DNA from: Eikenella longinqua
Lineage (GTDB): Bacteria > Pseudomonadota > Gammaproteobacteria > Burkholderiales > Neisseriaceae
Reading direction: 5' to 3'
Assembly (NCBI RefSeq): GCF_001648355.1
Contig: NZ_LXSL01000012.1
Location: forward strand, 50,820 to 114,819
DNA length: 64,000 nt
Position numbers and translations under genes: made by a program. The notes beneath the pieces are model-generated. The model was not told where the DNA came from and searched no databases. It worked only from the letters and a program-made list of their open reading frames with translations. Below are positions 36,008 through 44,914 of the stretch, one piece after another (positions within the stretch are counted from its first letter, which is position 1; the number at the start of each line of letters is the position of its first letter).

Positions 36008-37249
36008 ATGGCAAACAACAAACAACTGGTAGGCGCGCTGGACATCGGCACTTCCAAAACCATCGTTTTGATCGGCGAAGTGCAAGATGACGACGAAATC
36101 CACATCATCGGCTTCGGCCAAGCGCCCTCGCACGGGCTCAAAGCCGGCATGGTCACCAACATCGATGCCACCGCCCAAGCCATCACCCAGGCAATGGAAG
36201 AGGCCCAGCTGATGGCCGACTGCCAAATCGGCAGCGTGGTTACCGGCATTGCCGGCAACCATATCCGCAGCATGAACTCGCAGGGCGTGGTGAAAATCAA
36301 AGAAGGCGAAGTGATGCAGGCCGACATCGACCGCGCCATCGAAACCGCCAAAGCCGTGAATATCCCGCCGGATCATCAGATTCTGCACACCGTGGTGCAG
36401 GAATACATCATCGATAACCAGCCCGGCGTGCGCGAGCCCATCGGCATGAGCGGTGTGCGCCTGGATACGCGCATCCACATCGTTACCGGTGCCGTTACCG
36501 CCATGCAGAACATCCAGAAATGTATTGAACGCTGCGGCCTGCATATCGACAATATGATTTTGCAGCCCCTGGCCAGCGGCCGCGCAGTGTTGACGGAAGA
36601 CGAAAAAGAATTGGGTGTGTGCGTGATCGACATCGGCGGCGGCACCACCGATATTGCCGTTTACACCAACGGCGCCATCCGACACACCGCCGTGATTCCG
36701 GTGGCCGGCGACCTGATCACCAAAGATTTGGCGCAAGCCCTGCGCACGCCCTACAGCGCCGCCGAATACATCAAAATCAACCACGGCGTGGCATTGGCCA
36801 CCGGCGACGGCTTGGACGAAATGATCGAAGTGCCCAGCGTGGGCGACCGCCAGCCGCGCCAGATTTCGCGCCGCGTGCTGGCCAGCGTGATCGGCCCGCG
36901 CGTGGAAGAAATTTTGGAGCTCACCCGCAACGAGCTGCACCGTTCCGGCTTCCCCGAAGAAGTGCTCACTTCCGGCGTGGTGCTCACCGGCGGCGCTTCG
37001 TTGCTCTCCGGCGTGGTGGAGCTGGCAGAAGACGTGTTCAACCTGCCCGCCCGCATCGGCGTGCCGAAGGAAATGGGCGGCCTCTCTGAGCGCATCCGCA
37101 ACCCGCGCTACGCCACCGCTATCGGCCTGTTGCAGACCGCGGCGGAACAAGGCGGCAGCCAGCACGCCGCGCATCCCGCCGGCAGGCAGGGCGGCGAGGG
37201 CGATTCTGTCTTCTACCGCCTTAAAGAGTGGCTGAAAAACAATTTCTAG
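36008..37249 (+). CDS. ftsA: Cell division protein FtsA
   Basis: 413 residues of the actin fold: phosphate-1 GALDIGTSKTIVLIG, SHDS-insert region, phosphate-2 VIDIGGGTTDIAVY, adenosine motif VVLTGGASLLSGVVELAE, and the C-terminal amphipathic membrane-binding helix ending FYRLKEWLKNNF. FtsA tethers FtsZ to the membrane. Lies 46 bases after ftsQ. Confidence 0.96.
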   Translation: MANNKQLVGALDIGTSKTIVLIGEVQDDDEIHIIGFGQAPSHGLKAGMVTNIDATAQAITQAMEEAQLMADCQIGSVVTGIAGNHIRSMNSQGVVKIKEGEVMQADIDRAIETAKAVNIPPDHQILHTVVQEYIIDNQPGVREPIGMSGVRLDTRIHIVTGAVTAMQNIQKCIERCGLHIDNMILQPLASGRAVLTEDEKELGVCVIDIGGGTTDIAVYTNGAIRHTAVIPVAGDLITKDLAQALRTPYSAAEYIKINHGVALATGDGLDEMIEVPSVGDRQPRQISRRVLASVIGPRVEEILELTRNELHRSGFPEEVLTSGVVLTGGASLLSGVVELAEDVFNLPARIGVPKEMGGLSERIRNPRYATAIGLLQTAAEQGGSQHAAHPAGRQGGEGDSVFYRLKEWLKNNF

Positions 37250-37264
37250 CCTTTTTGCTTATTC

Positions 37265-37296
37265 TTGCACACAAAATCCGTTCAAACCTTTATAAT
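37265..37296 (+). promoter_or_regulatory. Possible ftsZ promoter
   Basis: A perfect TATAAT at 37291-37296 in the 100-base gap after ftsA. The nearest -35-like TTGCAC (37265-37270) is 20 bases away, longer than ideal. A DUS at 37312-37325 follows. Separate ftsZ promoters are known in several bacteria. Confidence 0.45.
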
Positions 37297-37349
37297 ACGG
37301 GCGATTTCAGTTTTCAGGTAGCCTTCCGGGCACAATCAAGGAGTGTTAA

Positions 37350-38522
37350 ATGCAATTGGTTTATGATGTTGTCGAATCCGCAGCCAGTCCCGCGGTCATT
37401 AAGGTTATCGGTATCGGCGGCGGCGGCTGCAATGCCATTAACAACATGATTGACAACACGGTACAAGGCGTCGAATTCATCAGCGCCAATACCGATGCCC
37501 AATCCTTGCAGAGCAATAAAGCACCCAAACGCATCCAGCTGGGCACCAACCTGACCAAAGGCTTGGGCGCCGGCGCCAATCCTGAAACCGGCCGTGCCGC
37601 CGCGCAGGAAGACCGCGAAACCATCGCCGATGCCATTCAGGGCGCCAATATGCTGTTCATCACCACCGGCATGGGCGGCGGCACCGGCACCGGCGCCGCT
37701 CCCGTGGTGGCCGAAATCGCCCGCGAGCTGGGCATCCTCACCGTGGCCGTGGTAACCCGCCCGTTCGAGCACGAAGGCAAACGCATCCAGATTGCCAAAG
37801 AAGGCTTGGATACCCTGAAAAACCAGGTGGATTCCCTCATTGTTATCCCGAACGACAAGCTGATGACCGCATTGGGCGAAGACGTAACCGTGCGCCAGGC
37901 ATTCCGCGCCGCGGACAACGTATTGCGCAACGCCGTGGCCGGTATTGCTGAAGTGATTACCTGCCCGGGCATGATCAACTTGGACTTTGCCGACGTGCGC
38001 AACGTGATGGGCATTACGGGCATGGCCATGATGGGCTCCGGCTTCGCGCAGGGCATCGACCGCGCCCGTATGGCCACCGAGCAGGCGATTGCCAGCCCGC
38101 TGCTGGACAACGTAACGCTGGAAGGCGCGCGCGGCGTGCTGGTGAACATCACCACCGCCCCCGACGGCCTGACCATGAAAGAATATAAAGAAATCATGTC
38201 GGTGGTGAGCGAATATGCCCACCCGGATGCTGAGCTGAAATACGGCACGGCCGAAGATGCGGCCATGCAGGAAGGCGAAATCCGCGTTACCATCATCGCA
38301 ACCGGCCTGAAAGAGCAGGGCGACAACAGCCAGAGCAGCAATCTGCGTATGGTGAAAGCCGCCCAAGCCACCGGCACCGACGGCGGCTTCCCGGAAATCG
38401 ACAGCGTGATCCGTTCCGGCCGCACCGCCCGCACCATGAATTTGGCCGCTTCCGATTTTGCCAACCAATCTGTGCTGGACGATTTCGAGATTCCGGCGGT
38501 GATTCGCCGACAAGCTGATTAA
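37350..38522 (+). CDS. ftsZ: Cell division protein FtsZ
   Basis: 390 residues. Tubulin-like GTPase: IGIGGGGCNAINNMI, the G-box GMGGGTGTGAAPVVAE, T7 loop NLDFADVRNVM, and the conserved C-terminal peptide (LDDFEIPAVIRRQ) that binds FtsA. It forms the cytokinetic ring. GGAG-type site AAGGAG lies before the ATG. It closes the dcw cluster and is followed by a perfect DUS palindrome. Confidence 0.97.
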   Translation: MQLVYDVVESAASPAVIKVIGIGGGGCNAINNMIDNTVQGVEFISANTDAQSLQSNKAPKRIQLGTNLTKGLGAGANPETGRAAAQEDRETIADAIQGANMLFITTGMGGGTGTGAAPVVAEIARELGILTVAVVTRPFEHEGKRIQIAKEGLDTLKNQVDSLIVIPNDKLMTALGEDVTVRQAFRAADNVLRNAVAGIAEVITCPGMINLDFADVRNVMGITGMAMMGSGFAQGIDRARMATEQAIASPLLDNVTLEGARGVLVNITTAPDGLTMKEYKEIMSVVSEYAHPDAELKYGTAEDAAMQEGEIRVTIIATGLKEQGDNSQSSNLRMVKAAQATGTDGGFPEIDSVIRSGRTARTMNLAASDFANQSVLDDFEIPAVIRRQAD

Positions 38523-38540
38523 GCCGGTTTGGTTTATAGT

Positions 38541-38574
38541 AAAAGGCTACCTGAAAATTTTCAGGTAGCCTTTT
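38541..38574 (+). terminator. Perfect 34-base DUS palindrome after ftsZ
   Basis: AAAAGGCTACCTGAAAA (38541-38557) abuts its exact reverse complement (38558-38574) and ends in TTTT. Two DUS copies share the centre; likely the end-of-cluster terminator and, for tatD on the other strand, a terminator as well. Confidence 0.75.
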
Positions 38575-38620
38575 GTTGCGTCCATACCTTTGGGCGGATA
38601 AGCCGATTGAATCGGACTAA

Positions 38621-39388
38621 TCAAGCTGCTGGAATTTTGTGAAACAGGCGCAGGCAGTTGGCGGTGGTGGCTTGGGCGATGTTTTCCAGGGTGTCGCCGC
38701 GCAGTTGGGCAACGAAGGCGGCAGTGTGCCGCACGTAGGCGGGCTCGTTGGTTTTGCCGCGTTTGGGCACGGGGGCGAGGTAGGGTGAGTCGGTTTCCAC
38801 CAGCAGCCGGTCGAGCGGCACGTAGCGGGCGGCTTCTTGGATGGCGGTGGCGTTTTTGAAGGTAACGATGCCGGAGAAGGAAATGTAGAAGCCCAAATCC
38901 AAGGCCAGCTTGGCGATGCGCACGTCTTCGGTGAAGCAGTGGATCACGCCGGCGTGGGCTTGGTGCTCGCGCAACAGGCGCATGGTGTCGTCGGCGGCAT
39001 CGCGGGTGTGCACCACGAGGGGCAGGCCGCTGCGGTTGGCGGCTTCGATGTGTAGGGAGAAGCGTTGGTGCTGCCAGGCCAAATCGCCTTTGCACCAGTG
39101 GTAGTCCAGGCCGGTTTCGCCGATGCCGACCACTTTGGGCAGGGCGGCGCGCGCCAAGAGCTCATCCAGGCTGAATTCTTGGGCTTCGGGGTCGTCGGGG
39201 TGGATGCCGACGGTGGCGTAGATGTGGGGGTGGGCTTGGGCGATGGCGTGTACTTCTTCGAAGCTCTGGCGGCTCACGCTGATGGCGATGGCTTTGCCCA
39301 CGCCGGCTTCGGCCATGTTGCCGAGGATTTCAGGTAGCCTTTGGGCGAGCTCGGGGAAGTTGAGGTGGCAGTGCGAATCGATGAGCAT
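38621..39388 (-). CDS. tatD: TatD family metal-dependent DNase
   Basis: 255 residues. TIM-barrel hydrolase with DSHCHLNF, GIGETGLDYHW, VVHTRDA, HCFTEDV and ETDSPYLAP metal-binding motifs. TatD proteins are 3'-5' exonucleases or deoxyribonucleases; not part of Tat export despite the name. A DUS is in frame as RLPEIL near residue 18. Third gene of the holB-pilZ-tatD operon; the ATG is five bases from the pilZ stop. Confidence 0.94.
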   Translation of the reverse strand: MLIDSHCHLNFPELAQRLPEILGNMAEAGVGKAIAISVSRQSFEEVHAIAQAHPHIYATVGIHPDDPEAQEFSLDELLARAALPKVVGIGETGLDYHWCKGDLAWQHQRFSLHIEAANRSGLPLVVHTRDAADDTMRLLREHQAHAGVIHCFTEDVRIAKLALDLGFYISFSGIVTFKNATAIQEAARYVPLDRLLVETDSPYLAPVPKRGKTNEPAYVRHTAAFVAQLRGDTLENIAQATTANCLRLFHKIPAA

Positions 39389-39390
39389 GG

Positions 39391-39750
39391 CTACATGGTG
39401 TAGGTGGCGCGGTCGGTGTGCAGCAGGCCGGGCAGTTGGTCTTCGATGTAGTTTTTACACTTGATGGCGGTTTCGTCGTCGCCGAATGCGAGGCCGACGC
39501 CTTGCGGCTGGCCGCTGGTGGTGCGGCTGAGGTTGATCCACACCACGCGGGTGCGCAGGAAGTATTTTTCAGACTGGTCGAACAGCTCGAGAATCAGCAG
39601 CACTTCTTCGCCCATGGTGAATTGATCGTTGGTGGGCACGAAGATGCCGCCGTGTTCGAGGAAGGGCATGTAGCTGTAGTAGGCGGTGGGTTTGTCTTTG
39701 AGGCTCACGCTCATCATGCGGCCGGGTGCTTGCTCGGCGGGTGTGCTCAT
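39391..39750 (-). CDS. pilZ: Type IV pilus-associated PilZ protein
   Basis: 119 residues of the PilZ superfamily in the short neisserial form: MSVSLKDKPTAYYSYMPFLEHGGIFVPTNDQFTMGEEV and VVWINLSRTTSGQPQGVGLAF. PilZ itself lacks the strong c-di-GMP-binding RxxxR motif and is needed for type IV pilus assembly, which in naturally competent Neisseriaceae also drives DNA uptake. An AAGGACA site precedes the ATG. Same operon as holB and tatD. Confidence 0.9.
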   Translation of the reverse strand: MSTPAEQAPGRMMSVSLKDKPTAYYSYMPFLEHGGIFVPTNDQFTMGEEVLLILELFDQSEKYFLRTRVVWINLSRTTSGQPQGVGLAFGDDETAIKCKNYIEDQLPGLLHTDRATYTM

Positions 39751-39766
39751 GGTATGTCCTTGTTGT

Positions 39767-40765
39767 TTAGTAAGTAGAGGGTTTGTTTTGCCAGAAGGCG
39801 AGATAGTCGATTAACAAATTTTCAATCTGCATTCTAACACTTAAGGTGTGGCGGCCGTAAGGGCTGAGGCGGTTTAGGCGCTGCACCAATTGAAACAGGG
39901 GCTGCCCTGCCGTGCGGGAGGCTACCTGAAAAAGGGCGGCTTCGTGCTGCGGGTAATACAGCGGGGGCAGCTGCTGCTGGGCGAGGGCGGTGTCGGCCAG
40001 CCATTTGTGCAGCCAATCCAGGAATACGGCGAGCGGCCATTTTTGCTTGTCGAAGGCGGCGGCGTAATCCAGCATGGCGAGCAGGCGCGGCTTGGCCAGC
40101 AGCTGGCACAACTCTTCGCGCAGGGCGTCTTGCTCGGGCTCGGCGGCAAACAGGGGGGCGCCGCAGTGGAAGGCGAGCAGGGCTTCGGCCTGGGCGGCAT
40201 CGTGCGAGCCGTGCGTTTTCAGGTAGCCCAAGGCTTCTTCGGCGCTCGGGGCGGGCAGCAGGAAGGGGCGGCAGCGGCTTTTGATGGTGGGCAGCAGGCG
40301 GTCTTTGTTGTGCGTTACCAGCAGGAACACCACGGCGGCGGGCGGCTCTTCCAGCATTTTCAGCAGCGCGTTGGCGGCTTGGATGTTCATGGTTTCCGCC
40401 GGCTGCACCAGCACCACGCGCAGCCCGCCGCGCACGGAGCTTTGCAGCAGGGGGGAGAGCACGGCGCGCACGGCGTCGATTTTGATTTGCAGCAATTTGC
40501 GGCCGCTTTCACCTTCGGCCGGCAGCTCGGGCGTGAGCTCGTAGTAGTCCGGGTGGCTGCCTTGGGCGAACAGGTGGCAGGAGGGGCAGCTGCCGCAGGG
40601 CTGGTGCCCGGCTTGCGGCTGCTCGCACAGCAGCGCCTGCGTTAGATGGCGGGCGAAGGTGGTTTTGCCGGTGTTGCGGCGGCCGGTGAACAGCCAGGCG
40701 TTGGGGCGGTTGGCCCACTGCGCGGCCAGCTGCTGCCAGGCGGATTGTTGCCAGGGGTAAATCAT
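39767..40765 (-). CDS. holB: DNA polymerase III subunit delta'
   Basis: 332 residues. AAA+ clamp-loader subunit: degenerate Walker region FTGRRNTGKTTFARHL, a zinc module (CGSCPSC plus an upstream Cys), and IKSRCRPF (SRC motif with arginine finger). Two DUS copies in frame as GYLKTH and FQVAS. It belongs to the replication clamp loader. First gene of the holB-pilZ-tatD operon, an order shared with other Proteobacteria. Confidence 0.94.
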   Translation of the reverse strand: MIYPWQQSAWQQLAAQWANRPNAWLFTGRRNTGKTTFARHLTQALLCEQPQAGHQPCGSCPSCHLFAQGSHPDYYELTPELPAEGESGRKLLQIKIDAVRAVLSPLLQSSVRGGLRVVLVQPAETMNIQAANALLKMLEEPPAAVVFLLVTHNKDRLLPTIKSRCRPFLLPAPSAEEALGYLKTHGSHDAAQAEALLAFHCGAPLFAAEPEQDALREELCQLLAKPRLLAMLDYAAAFDKQKWPLAVFLDWLHKWLADTALAQQQLPPLYYPQHEAALFQVASRTAGQPLFQLVQRLNRLSPYGRHTLSVRMQIENLLIDYLAFWQNKPSTY

Positions 40766-40904
40766 AGCGGGATGAGGCTGCCGGAAAAGATGAGGCTACC
40801 TGAAAAATTTTCTCTTTAAGAAACAAAGCTTCGGTGCGGGGAAGCGGGCGGGAAGGCTACCTGAAAAATGCGCGCGGCACAAATCGGCAGCCGGGGCGGG
40901 CAAA

Positions 40905-41543
40905 CTAGCCTTTTTTGCCCCACTTGGCCCTGGCGATTTCCACCGCCATCGGCAGCACCGAAATCACGATGATGCCGATCACCACCAGGCCGAAATTGTT
41001 TTTCACCACCGGCAGCTCGCCGAAGAAATAGCCGGCATAGGTGAGCAGACCCACCCACAGCACGGCGCCGATGATATTGTAGCGGATAAAGCGGCCGTAG
41101 TGCATGTCGCCCATGCCGGCCACGAAAGGCGCGAAGGTGCGCACAATCGGCACGAAGCGCGCCAGAATGATGGTTTTGCCGCCGTATTTTTCGTAGAAGG
41201 CGTGGGTTTTATCCAGATATTCGCGTTTGAAGATGCGCGAATCGGGTTTGGAAAACAGCTTTTCGCCGAAATATTTGCCGATGGCAAAGTTTACCGCGTC
41301 GCCAATCACCGCCGCGGCGAGCAGCAGCGCTGCCGCCAAGTGCACATTCATGCCGCCCAGCGCGGCCACCGCCCCGGCGGCAAACAAAAGCGAATCGCCT
41401 GGCAGGAAGGGCGTGACCACCAGCCCGGTTTCGCAAAACACGATGAGGAATAGGATGGCGTAAATCCAAACGCCGTAGCTTTGGGTGAGCTCGATGAGGT
41501 GTTGGTCGATATGCAGGACGAAATCAATCAAGTGGGCAATCAT
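40905..41543 (-). CDS. DedA family membrane protein
   Basis: 212 residues with four to five membrane helices. The DedA signature FCETGLVVTPFLPGDSLLFAAGAVAA is near residue 37, and KYGGKTIILARFVPIVRTFAPFVAGMGDM is the second conserved block with the key arginines. DedA proteins move undecaprenyl phosphate or other lipids across the membrane and support pH and envelope homeostasis. The gap 40766-40904 holds two DUS copies. Confidence 0.9.
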   Translation of the reverse strand: MIAHLIDFVLHIDQHLIELTQSYGVWIYAILFLIVFCETGLVVTPFLPGDSLLFAAGAVAALGGMNVHLAAALLLAAAVIGDAVNFAIGKYFGEKLFSKPDSRIFKREYLDKTHAFYEKYGGKTIILARFVPIVRTFAPFVAGMGDMHYGRFIRYNIIGAVLWVGLLTYAGYFFGELPVVKNNFGLVVIGIIVISVLPMAVEIARAKWGKKG

Positions 41544-41743
41544 GGCGGGTGTGCGTGTGGGAAATGGGCGGCATTGTAAGGCAAGAGCGGACGGGCTGAA
41601 AGGGGCGGGCGGCTGCGGCGGGGAAATAAGTTAGAATGTAGCCTTTAAAGAGGCTACCTGAAAAATCAAGCCGCGCCGGAATACGGGCATTGAAGGCTAC
41701 CTGAAAAATATCGGTTGCGGCAGAACCCAAATAAGGAAACGCG

Positions 41744-42232
41744 ATGAGCTGGTTTTTCGCCTGCGTCGGCGGCATCGTGCTGCTGCTGATTATCGAGCTG
41801 GGATTGCGCCTGCATGTGGACAAATATGCCGCGCCGCTGTTGGCCTGGTATCGCCACACCGCGCCGCCGGGCAGGGAGGTGAAGGAAGATTATTTCCTGC
41901 CGGATTCGATGATGGGCCGCGGGATGAGTTTTCGGGCACGGCCGGTGGAGCGGCTGGTGTGGCGGCATGCCGAGGTGGCGGATAATCCGTATATCCGGCC
42001 GGCGGCTTATGCGGAGCTGCGGCCGTATGTGTTGATGCTGTACGGCGTAATACTCTGCTGCAACGAGGTATGTTTTTTGCTGTGCCTCTGCTGCTTTGGC
42101 TGTGGAAATTGGCTACCTGAAAAACTAAATCCTGCCCCGAATGAAATGGAAACGTGTTCAAGGCTACCTGAAAAATCAAACCGCGTTGCCATGCCACCCA
42201 CCAAAGGCTACCTGAAATCTAGGACCCCCCCA
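41744..42232 (+). CDS. Membrane-anchor ORF open into the ATP-grasp gene
   Basis: Starts at ATG 41744 with a good AAGGAA site. One membrane helix (about residues 4-22), then a basic region to about residue 100 (DKYAAPLLAWYRHTAPPG, MGRGMSFRARPVERLVWRH). After that the frame passes through Cys-rich, non-protein-like sequence and three DUS copies (read as WLPEK, RLPEK and GYLK) without a stop, reaching the ATP-grasp ATG at 42233 in the same frame. So either a 535-residue fusion is made, or the original stop has been lost, or initiation at 42233 is independent. A C7 run at 42225-42231 lies at the junction; with six C residues this frame would stop at TGA overlapping the ATG. Not recognised. Confidence 0.5.
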
Positions 42233-43351
42233 ATGAACCTCCTCATCACCTCCCCCCGCGCCCCCGTGGCACTCGAATGGGCGCGCTTCGCCCGCAGCGG
42301 CGGCCACCGCGTCGTGTTTTGCGACAGCCTGCGCTTTCCCGTGGGCGCGTTTGCCGGCTTGGGCGAATACCGCCGCATTCCGCCCCCGCGCCTCGATTTT
42401 GCGGGCTACGCGCAAGCCATGGCGGAACTGGTGGCGCAGGCCGACTGCGTCATCCCCACCTGCGAGGACATTTTCTATCTCGCCAAGCTGGATTTACCCG
42501 CCGCCGAACGGGCGAAATGCCGGATGCCCGACAACGAAACCCTGTTCGCCCTGCACGACAAATTCCGCTTTTTCGCGCGGATGCCGCAAGGCACGGCGGT
42601 GCGCTTTCCCGAAACGCGGCGCGTGGCCTCGCCCGATGAAGTGCGCTTGGACGACGATACGCGCAAAACGGTGCTGAAACCCGTGTATTCCCGCTTCGGG
42701 CGTTCGGTGGTGCGCGGCGTGCGCGAAGGCAGCCTGAAACACCTCCGCATCGGCGCGGACTATCCCTGGGTGCAGCAGGAATTCATCGCGGGGCAGGGCG
42801 TGTGCAACTATGCCGTGTGCGAGCGCGGCAAGGTGCTGGCGCACGCTGCCTACCGCCCGCGCTACCTGCTCAACGGCGCGGCATCCACCTATTTCGAGCC
42901 GCTGCACGATTCGCGCTTGGACGAGTTTGTTGCCCGCTTTGCCGCCCAAAACGCCTACCACGGGCAGGCGGCGTTCGACTTTATTGACGACGGGCGCGAC
43001 CTGTGGCTCATCGAATGCAACCCCCGCGCCACCAGCGGGCTGCACCTGCTGCGCGGCCGTTTGGCGTTTGATGCGGCAGGCAGCCTCGTGTCGCAGGAAA
43101 ACCCGCCCCCGCCCCGCCCCCTGCGCGTGGGCGCGAGCCTGCCGCTGCTGTTCGGCGTGCAGGCATGGAAACGCGGAACATGGGCCGAGCTTTGGCAGGA
43201 TTACCGCCGTGCCCAAGACGTGATTGCCGATTTGCCGTTTTACGCGCAATGGCTGGCCTTGGGCGAGATGGTTTGGCGCAGCGCGAGATACCGCAAGCCG
43301 CTCACCAACGCCAGCACCTTCGACATCGAGTTCGACGGCGATGGAAACTGA
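42233..43351 (+). CDS. ATP-grasp carboxylate-amine ligase-like protein
   Basis: 372 residues from ATG 42233 (AGGA at 42221-42224). Start MNLLITSPRAPVALEWARFARSGG is a preATP-grasp Rossmann-like fold; KTVLKPVYSRFGRSVVRG binds ATP; YPWVQQEFIAGQGVCNYAV and the metal-binding LIECNPRATSGLHLL (Glu and Asn) complete the ATP-grasp domain. Such enzymes join a carboxylate to an amine through an acyl phosphate. The C-terminal 11 bases overlap the acyltransferase gene. Together with the GNAT and Rieske genes downstream it suggests a small biosynthetic pathway. Substrates are unknown. Also could be translated as part of a fusion with the upstream ORF. Confidence 0.82.
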   Translation: MNLLITSPRAPVALEWARFARSGGHRVVFCDSLRFPVGAFAGLGEYRRIPPPRLDFAGYAQAMAELVAQADCVIPTCEDIFYLAKLDLPAAERAKCRMPDNETLFALHDKFRFFARMPQGTAVRFPETRRVASPDEVRLDDDTRKTVLKPVYSRFGRSVVRGVREGSLKHLRIGADYPWVQQEFIAGQGVCNYAVCERGKVLAHAAYRPRYLLNGAASTYFEPLHDSRLDEFVARFAAQNAYHGQAAFDFIDDGRDLWLIECNPRATSGLHLLRGRLAFDAAGSLVSQENPPPPRPLRVGASLPLLFGVQAWKRGTWAELWQDYRRAQDVIADLPFYAQWLALGEMVWRSARYRKPLTNASTFDIEFDGDGN

Positions 43352-44429
43352 TTTGTCCCGCGCCTTTGCCGCGCTGTTTCGCGACGTGCCGCTGCACGCA
43401 CTGTTTGCCAACATGAACGCCCGCGCCGAAGAGCTCGACACAGGCAGCCTGAACATCCCCTGCACCGTCATCGACCGCACCACGCCCAACTGCTACACCG
43501 CCTCGCCGCACGCCGCCATTGTGGATTACGCCCGAGACGAACTGGTGAAACTGCCGCCGCTGCGGCGCATGGCGGCGGCAGGTCTGCTGGCGGGCTTGGG
43601 TGGTATTTTGCGCGCCAACCAAATCGACCGCATGGCCACGCTCAACAACTACTGCCTTTCCACCAACAGCTTCTCGCAGCGTTTTCAGGTAGCCTCCATG
43701 GCGGATTTGACCGATGCCGCCGTGCAGAAATGGCCGCGCCACGCCCTCTCCGTCCGCTCGCTCAACGTGCGCCAGCACGCGGATTTAATCGCCCGCCTGC
43801 AACGGCTCGGCTGGCAGATGCTGGTGTCGCGCCAAGTCTATATCATCGACGACTGGCCGCACGCCTGCGCCAAAGCCAACACCCGCCGCGACCGCAAACT
43901 GCTGCACGACGGGCGTTATGTGTTCCAACGTTTGGACGCAAGCAGCCCCGAAGCCGATTTTCAGGCAACCCTATATTGCTATAACCGTCTGTATCTGCAC
44001 AAATATTCCCAGCAAAACGTGCAGTTCGCCACCCGCTTCCTGCGTGAAGCCGCCGCGCGCGGCATCCTGAGCCTGTATCTGCTGCGCGACGCGGAAACCG
44101 GCGCGGGAGCGGGCGTGTCCGGCATTGTGAAGGACAGCGACACCGCCACCGCCCCCATCGTGGGCTACGACGATGCCGTGCCGCAACGCGCAGGGCTGTA
44201 CCGCCGCTGCATGGCGCAGGCGATGCAGACCGCGCACGAAGCCGGGCTGGTGTTGAATTTCAGCTCCGGCGCGCCCGATTTCAAAAAAGTGCGCGGAGCC
44301 GCCCCCGCCATCGAATACATGGCGGTCTATACCCGCCACCTGCCGCCGCCGCGCCGAGCGATTTGGACGCTGCTGCACGCGCTGAGCCATGCGTTTTACA
44401 AGAAAACGCTGCTGAAATACGGCCTGTGA
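43341..44429 (+). CDS. GNAT/FemAB-like acyltransferase
   Basis: 362 residues from ATG 43341, overlapping the ATP-grasp gene by 11 bases, hence translationally coupled. The C-terminal half looks like a GNAT fold of the BioF2/FemAB kind (NTRRDRKLLHDGRYVFQR, YCYNRLYLHKYSQ, LNFSSGAPDFKKVRGAAPAIEYMAVY, RHLPPPRRAIW). The N-terminal half holds YDxx-like NYCLSTNSFSQRFQVAS, where a DUS is in frame. FemAB-like enzymes transfer aminoacyl or acyl groups to amines. A DUS terminator follows. Substrate unknown. Confidence 0.75.
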   Translation: METDLSRAFAALFRDVPLHALFANMNARAEELDTGSLNIPCTVIDRTTPNCYTASPHAAIVDYARDELVKLPPLRRMAAAGLLAGLGGILRANQIDRMATLNNYCLSTNSFSQRFQVASMADLTDAAVQKWPRHALSVRSLNVRQHADLIARLQRLGWQMLVSRQVYIIDDWPHACAKANTRRDRKLLHDGRYVFQRLDASSPEADFQATLYCYNRLYLHKYSQQNVQFATRFLREAAARGILSLYLLRDAETGAGAGVSGIVKDSDTATAPIVGYDDAVPQRAGLYRRCMAQAMQTAHEAGLVLNFSSGAPDFKKVRGAAPAIEYMAVYTRHLPPPRRAIWTLLHALSHAFYKKTLLKYGL

Positions 44430-44435
44430 AACGGG

Positions 44436-44476
44436 AGGCTACCTGAAAAAAACCGACATCGTTTTTCAGGTAGCCT
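44436..44476 (+). terminator. DUS inverted pair after the acyltransferase gene
   Basis: A 15-base stem with an 11-base loop, seven bases after the stop codon. It separates the ATP-grasp/GNAT pair from the following genes at transcript level. Confidence 0.6.
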
Positions 44477-44489
44477 CCAAGCCCGCAGG

Positions 44490-44558
44490 GTAGGTTGGGT
44501 CAAGCCCCAACATTTCAGACAATTCAAAGGTTTTGTTGGGTTTTGCAATCCAACCTAC
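44490..44558. repeat. Nested inverted-repeat element
   Basis: Outer arms GTAGGTTGG (44490-44498) and CCAACCTAC (44550-44558) enclose inner arms CCCAACA (44506-44512) and TGTTGGG (44534-44540). A 69-base cruciform-forming unit of the kind seen as dispersed non-coding repeats in Neisseria and gamma-proteobacteria. Confidence 0.65.
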
Positions 44559-44621
44559 ATATACTCCCACGGGAGGGCAAAACGGAAGCGGCAGGCAATG
44601 CCCTATCCGAAAGGAATGCGT

Positions 44622-44888
44622 ATGGCAGACATCAGCCGAGAAACCAACCAGGCAATCAAACAATTGGCCGAAGCGGTATTGGACGGCAGCATATCCAGAG
44701 AAGCCGCCTCCCGAAGCGCATCCGCCCTGCTTGGGCGGATAGAGTCCGCCGGCGCGGAAACCGACCCCGCCGTTTTCTCCTTCCTGCAATATATCGAAGG
44801 CTGGGACACGCCCGATTTCGAGCGGGAATATCTGTTTTGCCTGGGCGATTTTGCAATCGAGTTCGACAAGGTTAAAGACAGGTTTTAA
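44622..44888 (+). CDS. Hypothetical 88-residue protein
   Basis: Starts at ATG 44622, six bases after AAAGGA; two ATGs upstream (44598, 44616) are alternatives. Mostly helical and acidic, with TNQAIKQLAEAVLDGSISREAASRSASALL and a C-terminal FLQYIEGWDTPDFEREYLF block. No cysteines in a motif, no signal peptide. Not recognised; its build is like small immunity proteins. Lies between the acyltransferase and the Rieske oxygenase. Confidence 0.6.
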   Translation: MADISRETNQAIKQLAEAVLDGSISREAASRSASALLGRIESAGAETDPAVFSFLQYIEGWDTPDFEREYLFCLGDFAIEFDKVKDRF

Positions 44889-44914
44889 GGCGGCGGGGCG
44901 CAATTCAGGCTACT

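Noticed and set aside
43224..43340. Upstream start for the acyltransferase
   Set aside because: The extra residues are Ser/Thr/Pro shadow of the ATP-grasp coding sequence; ATG 43341 gives a natural short overlap.
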